Origin: Actinomycetes bacterium
GTDB taxonomy: Bacteria; Actinomycetota; Acidimicrobiia; Acidimicrobiales; RAAP-2
Direction of reading: 5' to 3'
Length of the DNA: 51,138 nucleotides
NCBI GenBank assembly: GCA_021793515.1
Contig: JAJYSP010000021.1
Location: 1-51,138 of the forward strand
The notes under the pieces were generated by a model. It ran no database searches and had not been told where the DNA came from. It was given only the letters and a program-made list of their open reading frames with translations. Position numbers and translations under genes: made by a program. Within the stretch, counting starts at the first letter, position 1, and each line of letters opens with the position of its first letter. This document shows positions 25,142 through 35,227 of this stretch, piece by piece.

Positions 25142-26038
25142 CTACTCGTGCTCGGCGAGGAAGGCACCCACCACGTCGCGGTAATGCTCGGGCTCCTCGA
25201 CGAATGGCATGTGACTCGACTCCTCAAAGACCGTCCAGCGTACGTCGGCGATGCGGTCATAGAAGGGTTGGACCGTCGCCGGGGTCGCCTCATCGTGTCG
25301 GCCCGAGATAAGCAGCGTCGGTGCGACGATTGCGTCCAGCCGTTCGATGATCGACCACGTGCGCAAGCTGCCGATGCAGTAGAACTCATTGGGTCCGTTC
25401 ATCGTGTGGTACACGGTGGGGTCCTCGTTGAGTTGGGTCATGGTGGCGACGACCTCGGGCGGGTTGGGCAGCACGCGACAGACGTGGCGGTCGTAGAACA
25501 CCTGGGTCGCCGCGAGGTACGCCGGGTCATCGGTCGTGCCGTTCGCCTCGTGTTGACTAAGGGCATCGCGCACGTCGCTGGGAAGGTCTTGGCGGAGCCG
25601 GTTCGCCTCGGCGACCCAGAGGTCCATCGAGGCCGGCGAATTGCTGATCACAAGTGACTGGAGCCCGGAGGGTCGCGTGACGGCGTACTCGGCACCGAGC
25701 ATGCCGCCCCAGGACTGGCCGAGCAAGTGGTGGGGTCCCACGTCGAGCTTTTCCAGCAGGTTCGCCAACTCCTCGAGGAATAGTTCGACCGTCCAGAATT
25801 CGGCGCCCCGGTCCCTGAGGTGGGTCGAGTTGCCACAGCCGAGTTGGTCGTAGTGGATCACCGGCCGTCCAGTCGAGGCGAGGCCAGCAATCTCGAGGAG
25901 GTAGTTGTGCGCCGCGCCAGGCCCGCCGTGTAGGACCACGAGTGGGACCTGTCCCCCATTGAGGTCGCCCGTGACCCGGTACCAGGTCTCGTAGCTACCG
26001 AAGTCGACGGTGCCCGTGCGTGACGGATCGAGGATCAT
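25142..26038 (-). CDS. Proline iminopeptidase-family (S33) alpha/beta hydrolase
   Basis: A 298-residue alpha/beta hydrolase. The oxyanion-hole motif HGGPG is at residues 37-41, the DQLGCG segment near 64-69 is typical of proline iminopeptidases, and the nucleophile elbow GQSWGG places Ser109; the catalytic His is in SSHMPFVEEPE near the C-terminus. It likely releases N-terminal proline or hydrolyses a related amide. It is upstream of the sugar kinase gene by two bases, suggesting one transcript that may also include the thioesterase. Confidence 0.87.
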   Translation of the reverse strand: MILDPSRTGTVDFGSYETWYRVTGDLNGGQVPLVVLHGGPGAAHNYLLEIAGLASTGRPVIHYDQLGCGNSTHLRDRGAEFWTVELFLEELANLLEKLDVGPHHLLGQSWGGMLGAEYAVTRPSGLQSLVISNSPASMDLWVAEANRLRQDLPSDVRDALSQHEANGTTDDPAYLAATQVFYDRHVCRVLPNPPEVVATMTQLNEDPTVYHTMNGPNEFYCIGSLRTWSIIERLDAIVAPTLLISGRHDEATPATVQPFYDRIADVRWTVFEESSHMPFVEEPEHYRDVVGAFLAEHE

Positions 26039-26193
26039 GAGGCGACCTTAACGCACAGGTCACGCTGCATAAAGCCGGTGACCCGAGTGATTTTTAGCGA
26101 GTCATTATGTTGTGGCGTCGTTCACCGGCAACGGCGTTGGTAGCGTTGCGTTGCACGTTTTCGATGCTCGACGACACGAGGCACCGCTCAACC

Positions 26194-26859
26194 ATGGCAC
26201 GACGAACCCCCCTTCACGCACGGCCCCGCGAGCGCTCGCGCACGACCCCCGAACGTGGCGTGCGCGGTCGATCACGTCGCCCCGGCGTCGAAGGGAACAC
26301 CCGCCTGACGAGTTCGTTGGGCGCGGTCCTGCTCGTACTGCTCTTCCTCGAGGGCCTCACGATCGTCAGCATTGGTTCGCTGCTCACCCCGCACATCGTC
26401 ATCGGGGTCCTACTGATCCCGCCGGTGCTGCTCAAGATCGCGTCGACCTCGTGGCGGATGGTCCGGTATTACATGGGCCACCGCGAGTATCGGCGTAAAG
26501 GCCCACCCGCACCACTCTTACGGATTCTCGGCCCCGTCATCGTGGTACTCACGGTGGTGTTACTCGCCTCGGGTGTCGGACTGGTCGTCGGTGCACCCAC
26601 CTCGTGGCGCCCACAACTGTTCACCATTCACCGGGCGTCGTTTGTCCTGTGGTTCGCCGCGATGGCCATTCACGTCCTCGGACACCTCGTCGAGACCGCT
26701 CGATTCGCACCGCGCGACTTCATTCCCTACACGCGACGTCAGGTGAACGGCGCGTCATCACGTCAGTGGGCGCTCGCCGCGGCGTTGACCCTCGGCGTGA
26801 TCGCCGCGTTCGCCGTCCTGCCCTACGCCGCGAACTGGCGCGCCAGCTTCTTCGGCTGA
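26194..26859 (+). CDS. Predicted membrane protein, cytochrome-b-like four/five-helix
   Basis: A 221-residue protein with a basic, Arg-rich N-terminal tail of about 35 residues and five predicted membrane helices. His residues lie in or beside helices (LLTPHIVIG, FTIHRASFV, HVLGHLVET), which suggests b-type heme binding like DUF4405/cytochrome b561-type proteins, but this is inference. The first ATG in good context is at 26194; an in-frame ATG at 26107 would add 29 low-complexity residues. Function is unknown; a transmembrane electron-transfer role is possible. Confidence 0.75.
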   Translation: MARRTPLHARPRERSRTTPERGVRGRSRRPGVEGNTRLTSSLGAVLLVLLFLEGLTIVSIGSLLTPHIVIGVLLIPPVLLKIASTSWRMVRYYMGHREYRRKGPPAPLLRILGPVIVVLTVVLLASGVGLVVGAPTSWRPQLFTIHRASFVLWFAAMAIHVLGHLVETARFAPRDFIPYTRRQVNGASSRQWALAAALTLGVIAAFAVLPYAANWRASFFG

Positions 26860-26860
26860 T

Positions 26861-27631
26861 CTACTGACGCGCGAGTGGTACCGAGCCGCCGGGCTCGACC
26901 GAAACGACACGCGCGGTCGCCTCGCGGTCCACGAGGTGCCGTGCCACCTCCTCGGGTGTGCCCGCCAGCAGCGGGAACGTTCCGAAGTGGATCGGCGTGA
27001 ACCTCGAAACGCCGAGCAGCATCACCGCGTACGCCGCCTCGCGCGGCCCCATGTTGTAGTGACCGTCGATCGGCATCAGCGCGATTTCGGGCGCGTAGAG
27101 CTCGCGAATCAGTGCCATGTCCCCGAAGACGTTGGTGTCGCCTGACACGTACACGGGCCCGCCACTGCCCTCGGGCAGGTGGGCGATGAAACCGACAGGG
27201 TTCCCGCCGTAGATGTTGGCCACTCCTTCGCCAGCCGCCACCCCACAGGAGTGGTCCGCCGTGACCATGGTCAGCCCGACGTCAGCGACCCGCACCGTAC
27301 CGCCCTTATTCATCTCGACAATGTTGGCCAGGCCCTGCGTCGCGAAATAGGCCGCCATCTCGGGCACGCACACCACCGTGGCGCCAGTGGCCAACGCCAA
27401 GGGGACCACCGAGCCCATGTGGTCGAAGTGACCGTGGGTCACCGCGATCACGTCAACCGGCCCGACGCCGTCCATCGACACCGGGCTCTTCGGGTTCTCG
27501 AACCACGGGTCAAAGACCACCCGCGTCCCCGTCGACGTCACCATCAGCACGGTCGCGTGCCCTAACCACGTCAACGTCCCCGGCTCGCCGACCCGCCCCG
27601 CGCCCATCAATTCCTCACTCATCGTGTCCAT
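26861..27631 (-). CDS. UPF0173-like metal-dependent hydrolase (MBL fold)
   Basis: A 256-residue metallo-beta-lactamase-fold protein. The metal-binding motif HGHFDH is at residues 66-71, with ADHSCG, VSGDTN and the C-terminal PIHFGTFP supplying further ligands, as in UlaG/UPF0173-type hydrolases. The substrate is unknown. The ATG at 27631 has GGAGG at normal distance and is preferred over an upstream in-frame ATG at 27664. It is convergent with the membrane protein gene, with one base between stops. Confidence 0.88.
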   Translation of the reverse strand: MDTMSEELMGAGRVGEPGTLTWLGHATVLMVTSTGTRVVFDPWFENPKSPVSMDGVGPVDVIAVTHGHFDHMGSVVPLALATGATVVCVPEMAAYFATQGLANIVEMNKGGTVRVADVGLTMVTADHSCGVAAGEGVANIYGGNPVGFIAHLPEGSGGPVYVSGDTNVFGDMALIRELYAPEIALMPIDGHYNMGPREAAYAVMLLGVSRFTPIHFGTFPLLAGTPEEVARHLVDREATARVVSVEPGGSVPLARQ

Positions 27632-27727
27632 GTTCCGCCTCCACCTCTCGGTCGCTGTCTTCACGATAGGGCGACGTCACCGGGGGTGTCGCACAGCGAC
27701 CTACCATGGCCAGCAAAGGAGGTCACT

Positions 27728-28051
27728 GTGCTCATTGTCACGACGAACGACCTGCCCGGCTACCGGATCACCAAGGTAATCGGTGAGGTGAACGGGCTCA
27801 CGGTGCGGACCCGCAACGTCGGCGCCCAACTCGGTGCCGCCTTGAAGGCGATAGGCGGCGGCGAGCTGCGCGGGCTCACCCAACAGCTCCAGCAATCCCG
27901 CGGCGAGGCGCTCGACCGTATGTCCGAGACCGCCCAGGCCCTGGGCGCGAACGCGGTGCTCGCGATGCGCTACGACTCGAACGAGTTGGCCAATACCTAC
28001 CAGGAGATCCTGGCCTACGGCACGGCGGTCGTCGCCGAACCCGTCGACTGA
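27728..28051 (+). CDS. YbjQ/DUF74-family protein (single canonical domain)
   Basis: A 107-residue protein of the YbjQ (UPF0145, putative heavy-metal-binding) family: IVTTNDLPGYRITKVIGEVNGL at the start and ALDRMSETAQALGANAVLAMRYD in the conserved core, ending YGTAVV. The family forms pentamers in known structures; metal binding is only suggested. The GTG has AAAGGAGG upstream. It is six bases ahead of nnr. It is the single-domain relative of the six diverged copies at 45036-47541 in this same window. Confidence 0.88.
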   Translation: MLIVTTNDLPGYRITKVIGEVNGLTVRTRNVGAQLGAALKAIGGGELRGLTQQLQQSRGEALDRMSETAQALGANAVLAMRYDSNELANTYQEILAYGTAVVAEPVD

Positions 28052-28057
28052 ACCACC

Positions 28058-29359
28058 GTGATCCCGATCCTCACCACCACCGCGATGCGTCGCGCCGACG
28101 CGCGCGCGGTGGCACGCCGCGGGGTCGACGCCCTCGTCCGTGACGCTGGTCTGGCCATCGCGCTGGTCGCGAGCGAACATCTGCACTCCACCTACGGCGC
28201 GCGCATCGCCGTCGTGGTCGGCCCGGGACTCAACGGCGCCGACGGTCGCGTCGCGGCCGAACAATTGCGTCGGCGTGGTGCGCACGTCACCATCATCGAG
28301 GTCGCCGAACAGCCCCCGGCCCTGCGGGGCTTCGACCTCGTCATCGACGCGGCCTTCGGCCTGGGGTGCTCGCGGCCCTACCGCGCGCCCCACGTACCTC
28401 CGACGACCATCGTGGTCGCGGCCGACCTCCCCTCGGGCGTCAACGCCGATACCGGTGAAGTGCTCGGCCAACCGATGAAGGCGCACGTCACCGTCGCGCT
28501 CGGTGCGCTCAAACCCGCACACGTCACCGGACACGCGGCCGCCTACGTCGGCGAACTACGGATGTTCTCCCTCGGCATCGAGAGCGACGACAGTGACGGA
28601 CTGCTCGAGGCGAGCGACCTCGCCGACTTCGTGCGCTGGAACCGCACCGACCACAAATGGCACCACGCCGTGGACGTGATCGCCGGCTCGACCATGATGC
28701 CGGGGGCGGCCGACCTGGTCACCCGGGGGGCCCTCGCGGGCGGTGCGTCAATGATTCGACTCGCGACCCGCGGTGAACTGGGTGGACACGTCGCCATCGC
28801 GAGCGAGGTGGTTCGAACCGACGGTCCACCCGACACGCGCAGTCGCGCGGTCGTGGCCGGACCCGGCCTCGGCCGCGACGCGGTCGCGTGGCTCGCCACG
28901 CGACTCAGCGACGTGCGCGTCCCAGTGGTGCTCGACGCCGACGGCCTGGACGAATCGGTGCTGGCGGTGCGACGAGGCGAACCCTGGGTGCTCACGCCCC
29001 ACGACGGCGAATACGAGCGGCTCGTCGGATCGAGCCCGTCCGCCGATCGACTCGACGCGGCGCGCACCCTCGCGCGCGCGAGCGGCTGCGTCGTACTGCT
29101 GAAGGGACCCACCACCGTCGTCGCGGGTCCCGACGGCCACGTACGTGTCATCCAGTCCGGCACCAGCGCGCTCGCGACCGCCGGCACCGGTGACGTGCTC
29201 GCCGGTCTCGTGGGTGCGAGCATCGCGCGCGGCCACGACCCCTTCGACGCCGCTGCCCTCGGCGCGTACGTGCACGGGGCGGCGGGATCTCGACTGTCGA
29301 GGTACGCCCGCTCGTCGGACCTGCCCGCCGCGATCGGCGAGGTGTTACGCGCGCGTTAG
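28058..29359 (+). CDS. nnr: Bifunctional NAD(P)HX epimerase/dehydratase
   Basis: A 433-residue metabolite-repair enzyme: YjeF_N epimerase domain (about 1-190) and ADP-dependent NAD(P)HX dehydratase domain (about 200-433). The N-terminal domain has VVGPGLNGADGRVAAEQL in place of the usual GNNGGDG loop, and DAAFGLG. The C-terminal domain has LTPHDGEYERL, VLLKGPTTVVAGP and GTGDVLAGLVGA. It repairs hydrated NADH and NADPH. At 433 residues it is shorter than typical fusions of about 500. It follows the YbjQ gene closely and is probably co-transcribed. Confidence 0.88.
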   Translation: MIPILTTTAMRRADARAVARRGVDALVRDAGLAIALVASEHLHSTYGARIAVVVGPGLNGADGRVAAEQLRRRGAHVTIIEVAEQPPALRGFDLVIDAAFGLGCSRPYRAPHVPPTTIVVAADLPSGVNADTGEVLGQPMKAHVTVALGALKPAHVTGHAAAYVGELRMFSLGIESDDSDGLLEASDLADFVRWNRTDHKWHHAVDVIAGSTMMPGAADLVTRGALAGGASMIRLATRGELGGHVAIASEVVRTDGPPDTRSRAVVAGPGLGRDAVAWLATRLSDVRVPVVLDADGLDESVLAVRRGEPWVLTPHDGEYERLVGSSPSADRLDAARTLARASGCVVLLKGPTTVVAGPDGHVRVIQSGTSALATAGTGDVLAGLVGASIARGHDPFDAAALGAYVHGAAGSRLSRYARSSDLPAAIGEVLRAR

Positions 29360-29364
29360 CGGCG

Positions 29365-30600
29365 TCACTGAGTAGGGCCGATGTGAAAGTCGCGGCTGTG
29401 CTTGCGGATCTCGCGGCGCGCGATCGTCATCTTGTGAACCTCGTCGGGGCCGTCGGCGATGCGCAGCGTCCGGATTCCCGCGTACATATGCGCGAGTGGC
29501 GTGAACTGGGTCACACCCGCGGCGCCGTGCACCTGGATCGCCCGATCGATGACCTTGAGCGCCATGTTCGGCACGGCTACCTTGATACCGGCGATCTCAG
29601 CGGCTGCACCCTTGTTACCGACCGTGTCCATGAGGTGCGCCGTGTGCAGCACGTACTCGCGCGCCATATCGATCTCGATGCGCGACTCGGCGATCCAGTC
29701 CTGGATGAGTCCCTTGTGGGCGAGGCTCGTCCCGAAGGTCTGACGCTCGAGCGATCGGCTCACCATCAGCTCGAGTGCCCGCTCGGCGACGCCGATTGTG
29801 CGCATGCAGTGATGGATCCGTCCCGGCCCGAGGCGAGCTTGGGCGATCGCGAAGCCACCGCCCTCCTCGCCGAGCAGGTAGTCCACGGGCACGCGGACAT
29901 TGCGATAGATGACCTCGGGGTGGCCACCGCGCTCGTCGTAGCCGAAGACGTGGGGCTCGACACCGATCTCGACACCGGGGGTGTCACGGGGAACCACGAT
30001 CATCGACTGCTGACGGTGACGGGGAGCGGACGGATCGGTCTTACCCATCACGATGAGTACCTTGCAGCGTGGCGAGCGCGCCCCGCTCGAGAACCACTTG
30101 CGCCCGTTCAACACGTACTCGTCGCCGTCGCGTTCGATTGACAGGCCGATATTCGTCGCGTCCGAGGACGCGACGTCAGGTTCGGTCATGGAGAAGGCGC
30201 TGCGGATCTCGCCCGCGAGCAAGGGGGCCAACCACTCAGCCTTCACGCGCTCAGAACCGTATAGGTTCAAGATCTCCATGTTGCCCGTGTCCGGGGCGTT
30301 GCAGTTCATGGCCTCGGAGGCGAACGAATAGCGACCCAGCTGTTCGGAGATCGGCGCGTAGTCGAGGTTCGACAGCGGTGTCCCAGGACTGTCGGCGTTG
30401 AGGTGGGGCAAGAACAGGTTCCACAGCCCGCGCTCGAGTGCCTGGGACTTGAAGCGGTCGAGGATCGGCGGGTACCCGTCGATCCCGAGCTCCTCTAACT
30501 GGTCGTAGTACGTCTGCTCGTTCGGCTCGATGACGTGTTCGATGAATCGATGGACGGACTCTTGAACCTCGAGACCTCGATCGGAAAATGCGTACGGCAC
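29365..30600 (-). CDS. Acyl-CoA dehydrogenase (ACAD10/11-like)
   Basis: A 411-residue acyl-CoA dehydrogenase. It has an N-terminal helical domain starting MPYAFSDRG, the middle signature SAFSMTEPDVASSDATN and YVLNGRKWFSSGA, and the C-terminal domain with VHGAAGVTQFTPLAHMYAGIRTLRIADGPDEVH. The FxxTEPDVASSDATN form resembles the ACAD10/11-type enzymes acting on 4-hydroxy or branched acyl-CoAs, by family knowledge; the substrate here is not known. The GTG at 30600 follows AGGGTGG. It is convergent with nnr. Confidence 0.88.
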   Translation of the reverse strand: MPYAFSDRGLEVQESVHRFIEHVIEPNEQTYYDQLEELGIDGYPPILDRFKSQALERGLWNLFLPHLNADSPGTPLSNLDYAPISEQLGRYSFASEAMNCNAPDTGNMEILNLYGSERVKAEWLAPLLAGEIRSAFSMTEPDVASSDATNIGLSIERDGDEYVLNGRKWFSSGARSPRCKVLIVMGKTDPSAPRHRQQSMIVVPRDTPGVEIGVEPHVFGYDERGGHPEVIYRNVRVPVDYLLGEEGGGFAIAQARLGPGRIHHCMRTIGVAERALELMVSRSLERQTFGTSLAHKGLIQDWIAESRIEIDMAREYVLHTAHLMDTVGNKGAAAEIAGIKVAVPNMALKVIDRAIQVHGAAGVTQFTPLAHMYAGIRTLRIADGPDEVHKMTIARREIRKHSRDFHIGPTQ

Positions 30601-30673
30601 TGCTACCACCCTTCGTTGACGAAGCCCACCTCGAACGTAGGCTAGCCAAGGCGCCGAGGGGCGTTCGTCCTCA

Positions 30674-31891
30674 CTAGTAGCGGACGCGACGCCCCGCGAC
30701 CACGCCACGACGCACGTCGTCGGGGGCCATCAAGGCGAGCGCGAGCTCCGCGACGTCGCCGTCGTCGGGACAGCACGCGCTGAGCCGGTAGAGCAGCTCG
30801 GGATTCCTTGAGCGGGTGACCGCGTTGCGGATGGCCACGTCGATCTGGTGGCGCCACGAGGCGATCTCGGGGCTCTCCGAGCTCGCGAGCAGTGAACCGC
30901 GGTAGAGCTCGACGGCGGCGTTGAGGTCACCACTCGCCAGGGCCCGCAGCACCCGCACGTGATCGGCGTCGACGCGTCCCGTGAGCCGGTAGGGCCGTGA
31001 CGCGATGACCTCACCGATCAGTTGGCGAAGGTGTGACAACTCGGCCTTCACTGTCGTGAGGCTGATCGGTTGGTCACCGTAGACCAGCGCCGTCAGTTCA
31101 TCCAGCGTGAGTCCCTCGTCGTGCATGGCGAGCACCGCGAGCAGCTCGAGCTGCCTCGGACTGACGCGAATGGGCCGTCCGTTCACCGACACCGACGAGG
31201 CACCGAGCACGCGCAGCACGAGGTCACCGCGTGACTCGGGCGAGTCCACGACGACCGCCGCCATCGGGTCGCGGGCCAACTCGTACTCGACGTTGCGCGC
31301 CAGGGCTCGGACCATCGTGAGCAGCGAGGGGTTGAACTTGCTCCACAGCGACGAGACGTCGATGACCCCGAGCGAGCGGCCGTCGAGTGGATCGATGATC
31401 GGGGCCGAATAGCAGACCCAGTCGTGCACCATCGGCGCGTAGTGCTCGGCCGAGAAGACCGTCGCCGGTCGGCCCAGCTCGTGGGCGAGCGCGAGGGCGT
31501 TGGTCCCCACGGACCCCTCGCTCCAGCATCCGCCGAGAGCGAAGTTGACGGCGTCGGCGTTACGGCGCATGCGACGACCCCCGGCCAGCCAGGTGATGGT
31601 CACCGTCTCGTCGGTGAGCGCGGCGACCAGGTCGCCGTCGGCGGTGACGTCACGCAGGTCGTCCAGAATCACTCGGCTCGCCCGGCCCAGCCGCGACTCG
31701 GCGAACTGGGCGGTCGCGGTCACCGGGTCGACCATCGGCGCGAGCGCGAGGTCCACCGGCACCGCCTGCGCTGATCGCTGCCACGAGGCGAAGACCTCTG
31801 GGCGCGCCGCACTCGTCGAGCCGTGCGCCCCCACGACGTAGCGCCACAGCGCCTCGGCGTCACCTCGACGCTCCTTCAATTCGCGATTCAC
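30674..31891 (-). CDS. GAF-domain transcriptional regulator with C-terminal winged helix
   Basis: A 405-residue regulator. After RPEVFASWQRS (about residue 30), a motif shared with AcoR-type activators, comes a GAF sensor domain (about 75-220; YSAPIIDPLDGRSLGVIDVS). Instead of an AAA+ sigma-54-activating module, the C-terminal part is a winged-helix/BTAD-like domain (about 245-345; LRVLGASSVSVNGRPIRVSPRQLELLAVLA, then ELTALVYGD). It is divergent from the aldehyde dehydrogenase gene and most likely controls it; a palindrome lies in the shared promoter. The GTG at 31891 is inferred from where homology starts. Confidence 0.82.
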   Translation of the reverse strand: MNRELKERRGDAEALWRYVVGAHGSTSAARPEVFASWQRSAQAVPVDLALAPMVDPVTATAQFAESRLGRASRVILDDLRDVTADGDLVAALTDETVTITWLAGGRRMRRNADAVNFALGGCWSEGSVGTNALALAHELGRPATVFSAEHYAPMVHDWVCYSAPIIDPLDGRSLGVIDVSSLWSKFNPSLLTMVRALARNVEYELARDPMAAVVVDSPESRGDLVLRVLGASSVSVNGRPIRVSPRQLELLAVLAMHDEGLTLDELTALVYGDQPISLTTVKAELSHLRQLIGEVIASRPYRLTGRVDADHVRVLRALASGDLNAAVELYRGSLLASSESPEIASWRHQIDVAIRNAVTRSRNPELLYRLSACCPDDGDVAELALALMAPDDVRRGVVAGRRVRY

Positions 31892-32007
31892 GTCCCAGCC
31901 CCCATCGACGAACCCCGCCTGCTGCGAACGATACCGCGCGACCGGCGCTCGCGATAGGGCCCCCGACGCCAACCTTTTTCCAACCTCGTCGCCCCTACCA
32001 TTCGCCC

Positions 32008-32024
32008 GTTGCGAGACGCGCAAC
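32008..32024. promoter_or_regulatory. Inverted repeat in aldehyde dehydrogenase promoter
   Basis: Perfect inverted repeat GTTGCG-AGACG-CGCAAC in the 174-bp divergent region, 42-58 bp ahead of the aldehyde dehydrogenase start. Its location and symmetry make it a good candidate binding site for the adjacent GAF/winged-helix regulator. No experimental support is available; identity is inferred. Confidence 0.5.
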
Positions 32025-32065
32025 CGATGTTCGGCGCACGCGCCAGGTAAGAAATTGGGGGGATC

Positions 32066-33583
<1,518 letters not shown>

Positions 33584-33585
33584 CC

Positions 33586-33975
33586 ATGAACGAACTTCGT
33601 CGCGTCGACATCACCGACGAGGCGGCGGCACTCGTCGCCCGACTGGTGGACCAGCACGGACCGCTGCTGTTCCACCAGTCGGGGGGCTGCTGTGACGGTT
33701 CGAGTCCGATGTGCTACCCGCGCAACGAGTTTCGGATCGGCCAGCGAGACGTCTACCTCGGCGAGGTAGCCGGGACACCGTTCTACATGGGCGCCGACCA
33801 GTTCGAGTACTGGAGCCACACGCACCTGCTGGTCGACGTCGTGCCCGGACGCGGTGGTGGCTTCTCGCTCGAGGCACCCGAAGGTGTCCGTTTCCTGATC
33901 CGTTCGTCGGTCTTCACCGACGACGAGATGGCAGCGCTCGCGCCCATCGAGGTCGGCGACCACCACACCGACTGA
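33586..33975 (+). CDS. DUF779 domain protein
   Basis: A 129-residue protein matching DUF779, a family nearly always encoded beside AldB/ExaC aldehyde dehydrogenases. The Cys-rich segment FHQSGGCCDGSSPMCYP near residue 28 suggests metal or redox chemistry, and EYWSHTHLLVDVVPGRGGGFSLE is the conserved C-terminal core. Molecular function is unknown. It starts two bases after the aldehyde dehydrogenase stop, so it is co-translated with it. I chose the ATG at 33586 because an upstream start would lie inside the dehydrogenase gene. Confidence 0.88.
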   Translation: MNELRRVDITDEAAALVARLVDQHGPLLFHQSGGCCDGSSPMCYPRNEFRIGQRDVYLGEVAGTPFYMGADQFEYWSHTHLLVDVVPGRGGGFSLEAPEGVRFLIRSSVFTDDEMAALAPIEVGDHHTD

Positions 33976-34053
33976 CCGACGCCGCCGCGACGCGGCCGTG
34001 GTCTGTCGGGACCGGACCCGGCCGCCACGATTGACCACTGCTACGCTGCGGCC

Positions 34054-35199
34054 GTGCGCTTCTCGAACGAGCACGACGCCTTCCGATCGACCGTCCGGTC
34101 GGTCGTCGAACGCGAGATCAACCCCTACGTCGACGAGTGGGAACGCTCGGGGATCTTCCCGGCGCACGACCTCTTCCCCACGCTCGCCTCCTACGGGCTC
34201 CTCGGTCTCGAGTACGACCCGGCCTACGGCGGCGAAGGGGCCAGTCACCTGTTCTCGCTCATCGCGGGCGAGGAGTACGGCCGCATCGCCGCCGCCGGCG
34301 TCGCCATGGCGATCGGTGTCCAGACCAGCATGGCCACACCGGCCCTCGCCCAGTTCGGTTCACACGAGCTGAAGCAACGGTTCCTCGCCCCCGCGATCGC
34401 GGGCACCGCGGTCGCGGCGATTGCGGTCACCGAACCCGACGCGGGCAGCGACGTCGCCGCGATCACCACTCGAGCCGTTCGCGATGGCGACGACTGGGTC
34501 ATCAATGGGCGCAAGCTCTACATCACCAACGGCACCCAGGCCGACTGGGTCTGCCTGCTCGCGCGAACCTCAGCCGAGGGCGGGTATCGCGGGATGTCCC
34601 AGATCATCGTGCCAACCTCGACACCCGGTTTCAGCGTGGCGCGCAAACTCGACAAGCTCGGCAACCGATCCTCGGACACCGCCGAGCTCGTCCTTGACGA
34701 CGTACGCGTACCGGTCGAGAACACCATCGGTGAACCGGGACGGGGATTCGAACAGCAGATGCGACAGTTTGTCGTCGAACGCATGAGCGCCGCCTACTCG
34801 ATCGTCGGACAGTGCCGCTACGCGCTCGAGCGGACCCGCGACTACCTCCTCGAGCGCACCGTCTTCGGCGAGCCGCTCGCGACCAGACAGTACGTCGCGT
34901 ACCGCCTCACCGAGCTCTCGGCGCGCGTGGACCTCCTGCGCAGCCACAACCTGCAGTGCGCGAGTGACCTGATGACCGGGGAGGACATCACCCGGGCGGC
35001 GACGGTCGCGAAGCTGACCGCCGGGCGACTCGCGCGTGACGTCGCGGACCTCTGTCTGCAGTTCCACGGCGGCGTGGGCTACATGGAAGAGACCTGGACG
35101 GCCCGGTTCTTTCGCGACATGCGTCTGTCCTCGATCGGTGGTGGCGCCGACGAGGTAATGCTGAAGGTGCTCGCCCGACTCGACGGCTACCCGATGTAG
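34054..35199 (+). CDS. Acyl-CoA dehydrogenase
   Basis: A 381-residue acyl-CoA dehydrogenase. AAIAVTEPDAGSDVAAI and WVINGRKLYITNG form the FAD/substrate-binding signature, and FHGGVGYMEETWTARFFRDMRLSSIGGGADEVM is the C-terminal signature, with the catalytic region in that last domain. It likely acts in beta-oxidation of a linear or branched acyl-CoA. The GTG at 34054 opens a homologous N-terminus (FSNEHDAFRSTVRSVV). It is followed by the acyl-CoA ligase after 28 bp, suggesting a small activation-oxidation operon. Confidence 0.92.
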   Translation: MRFSNEHDAFRSTVRSVVEREINPYVDEWERSGIFPAHDLFPTLASYGLLGLEYDPAYGGEGASHLFSLIAGEEYGRIAAAGVAMAIGVQTSMATPALAQFGSHELKQRFLAPAIAGTAVAAIAVTEPDAGSDVAAITTRAVRDGDDWVINGRKLYITNGTQADWVCLLARTSAEGGYRGMSQIIVPTSTPGFSVARKLDKLGNRSSDTAELVLDDVRVPVENTIGEPGRGFEQQMRQFVVERMSAAYSIVGQCRYALERTRDYLLERTVFGEPLATRQYVAYRLTELSARVDLLRSHNLQCASDLMTGEDITRAATVAKLTAGRLARDVADLCLQFHGGVGYMEETWTARFFRDMRLSSIGGGADEVMLKVLARLDGYPM

Positions 35200-35227
35200 C
35201 GCAGTTTCGACCTCGAAAGGACTTCGA

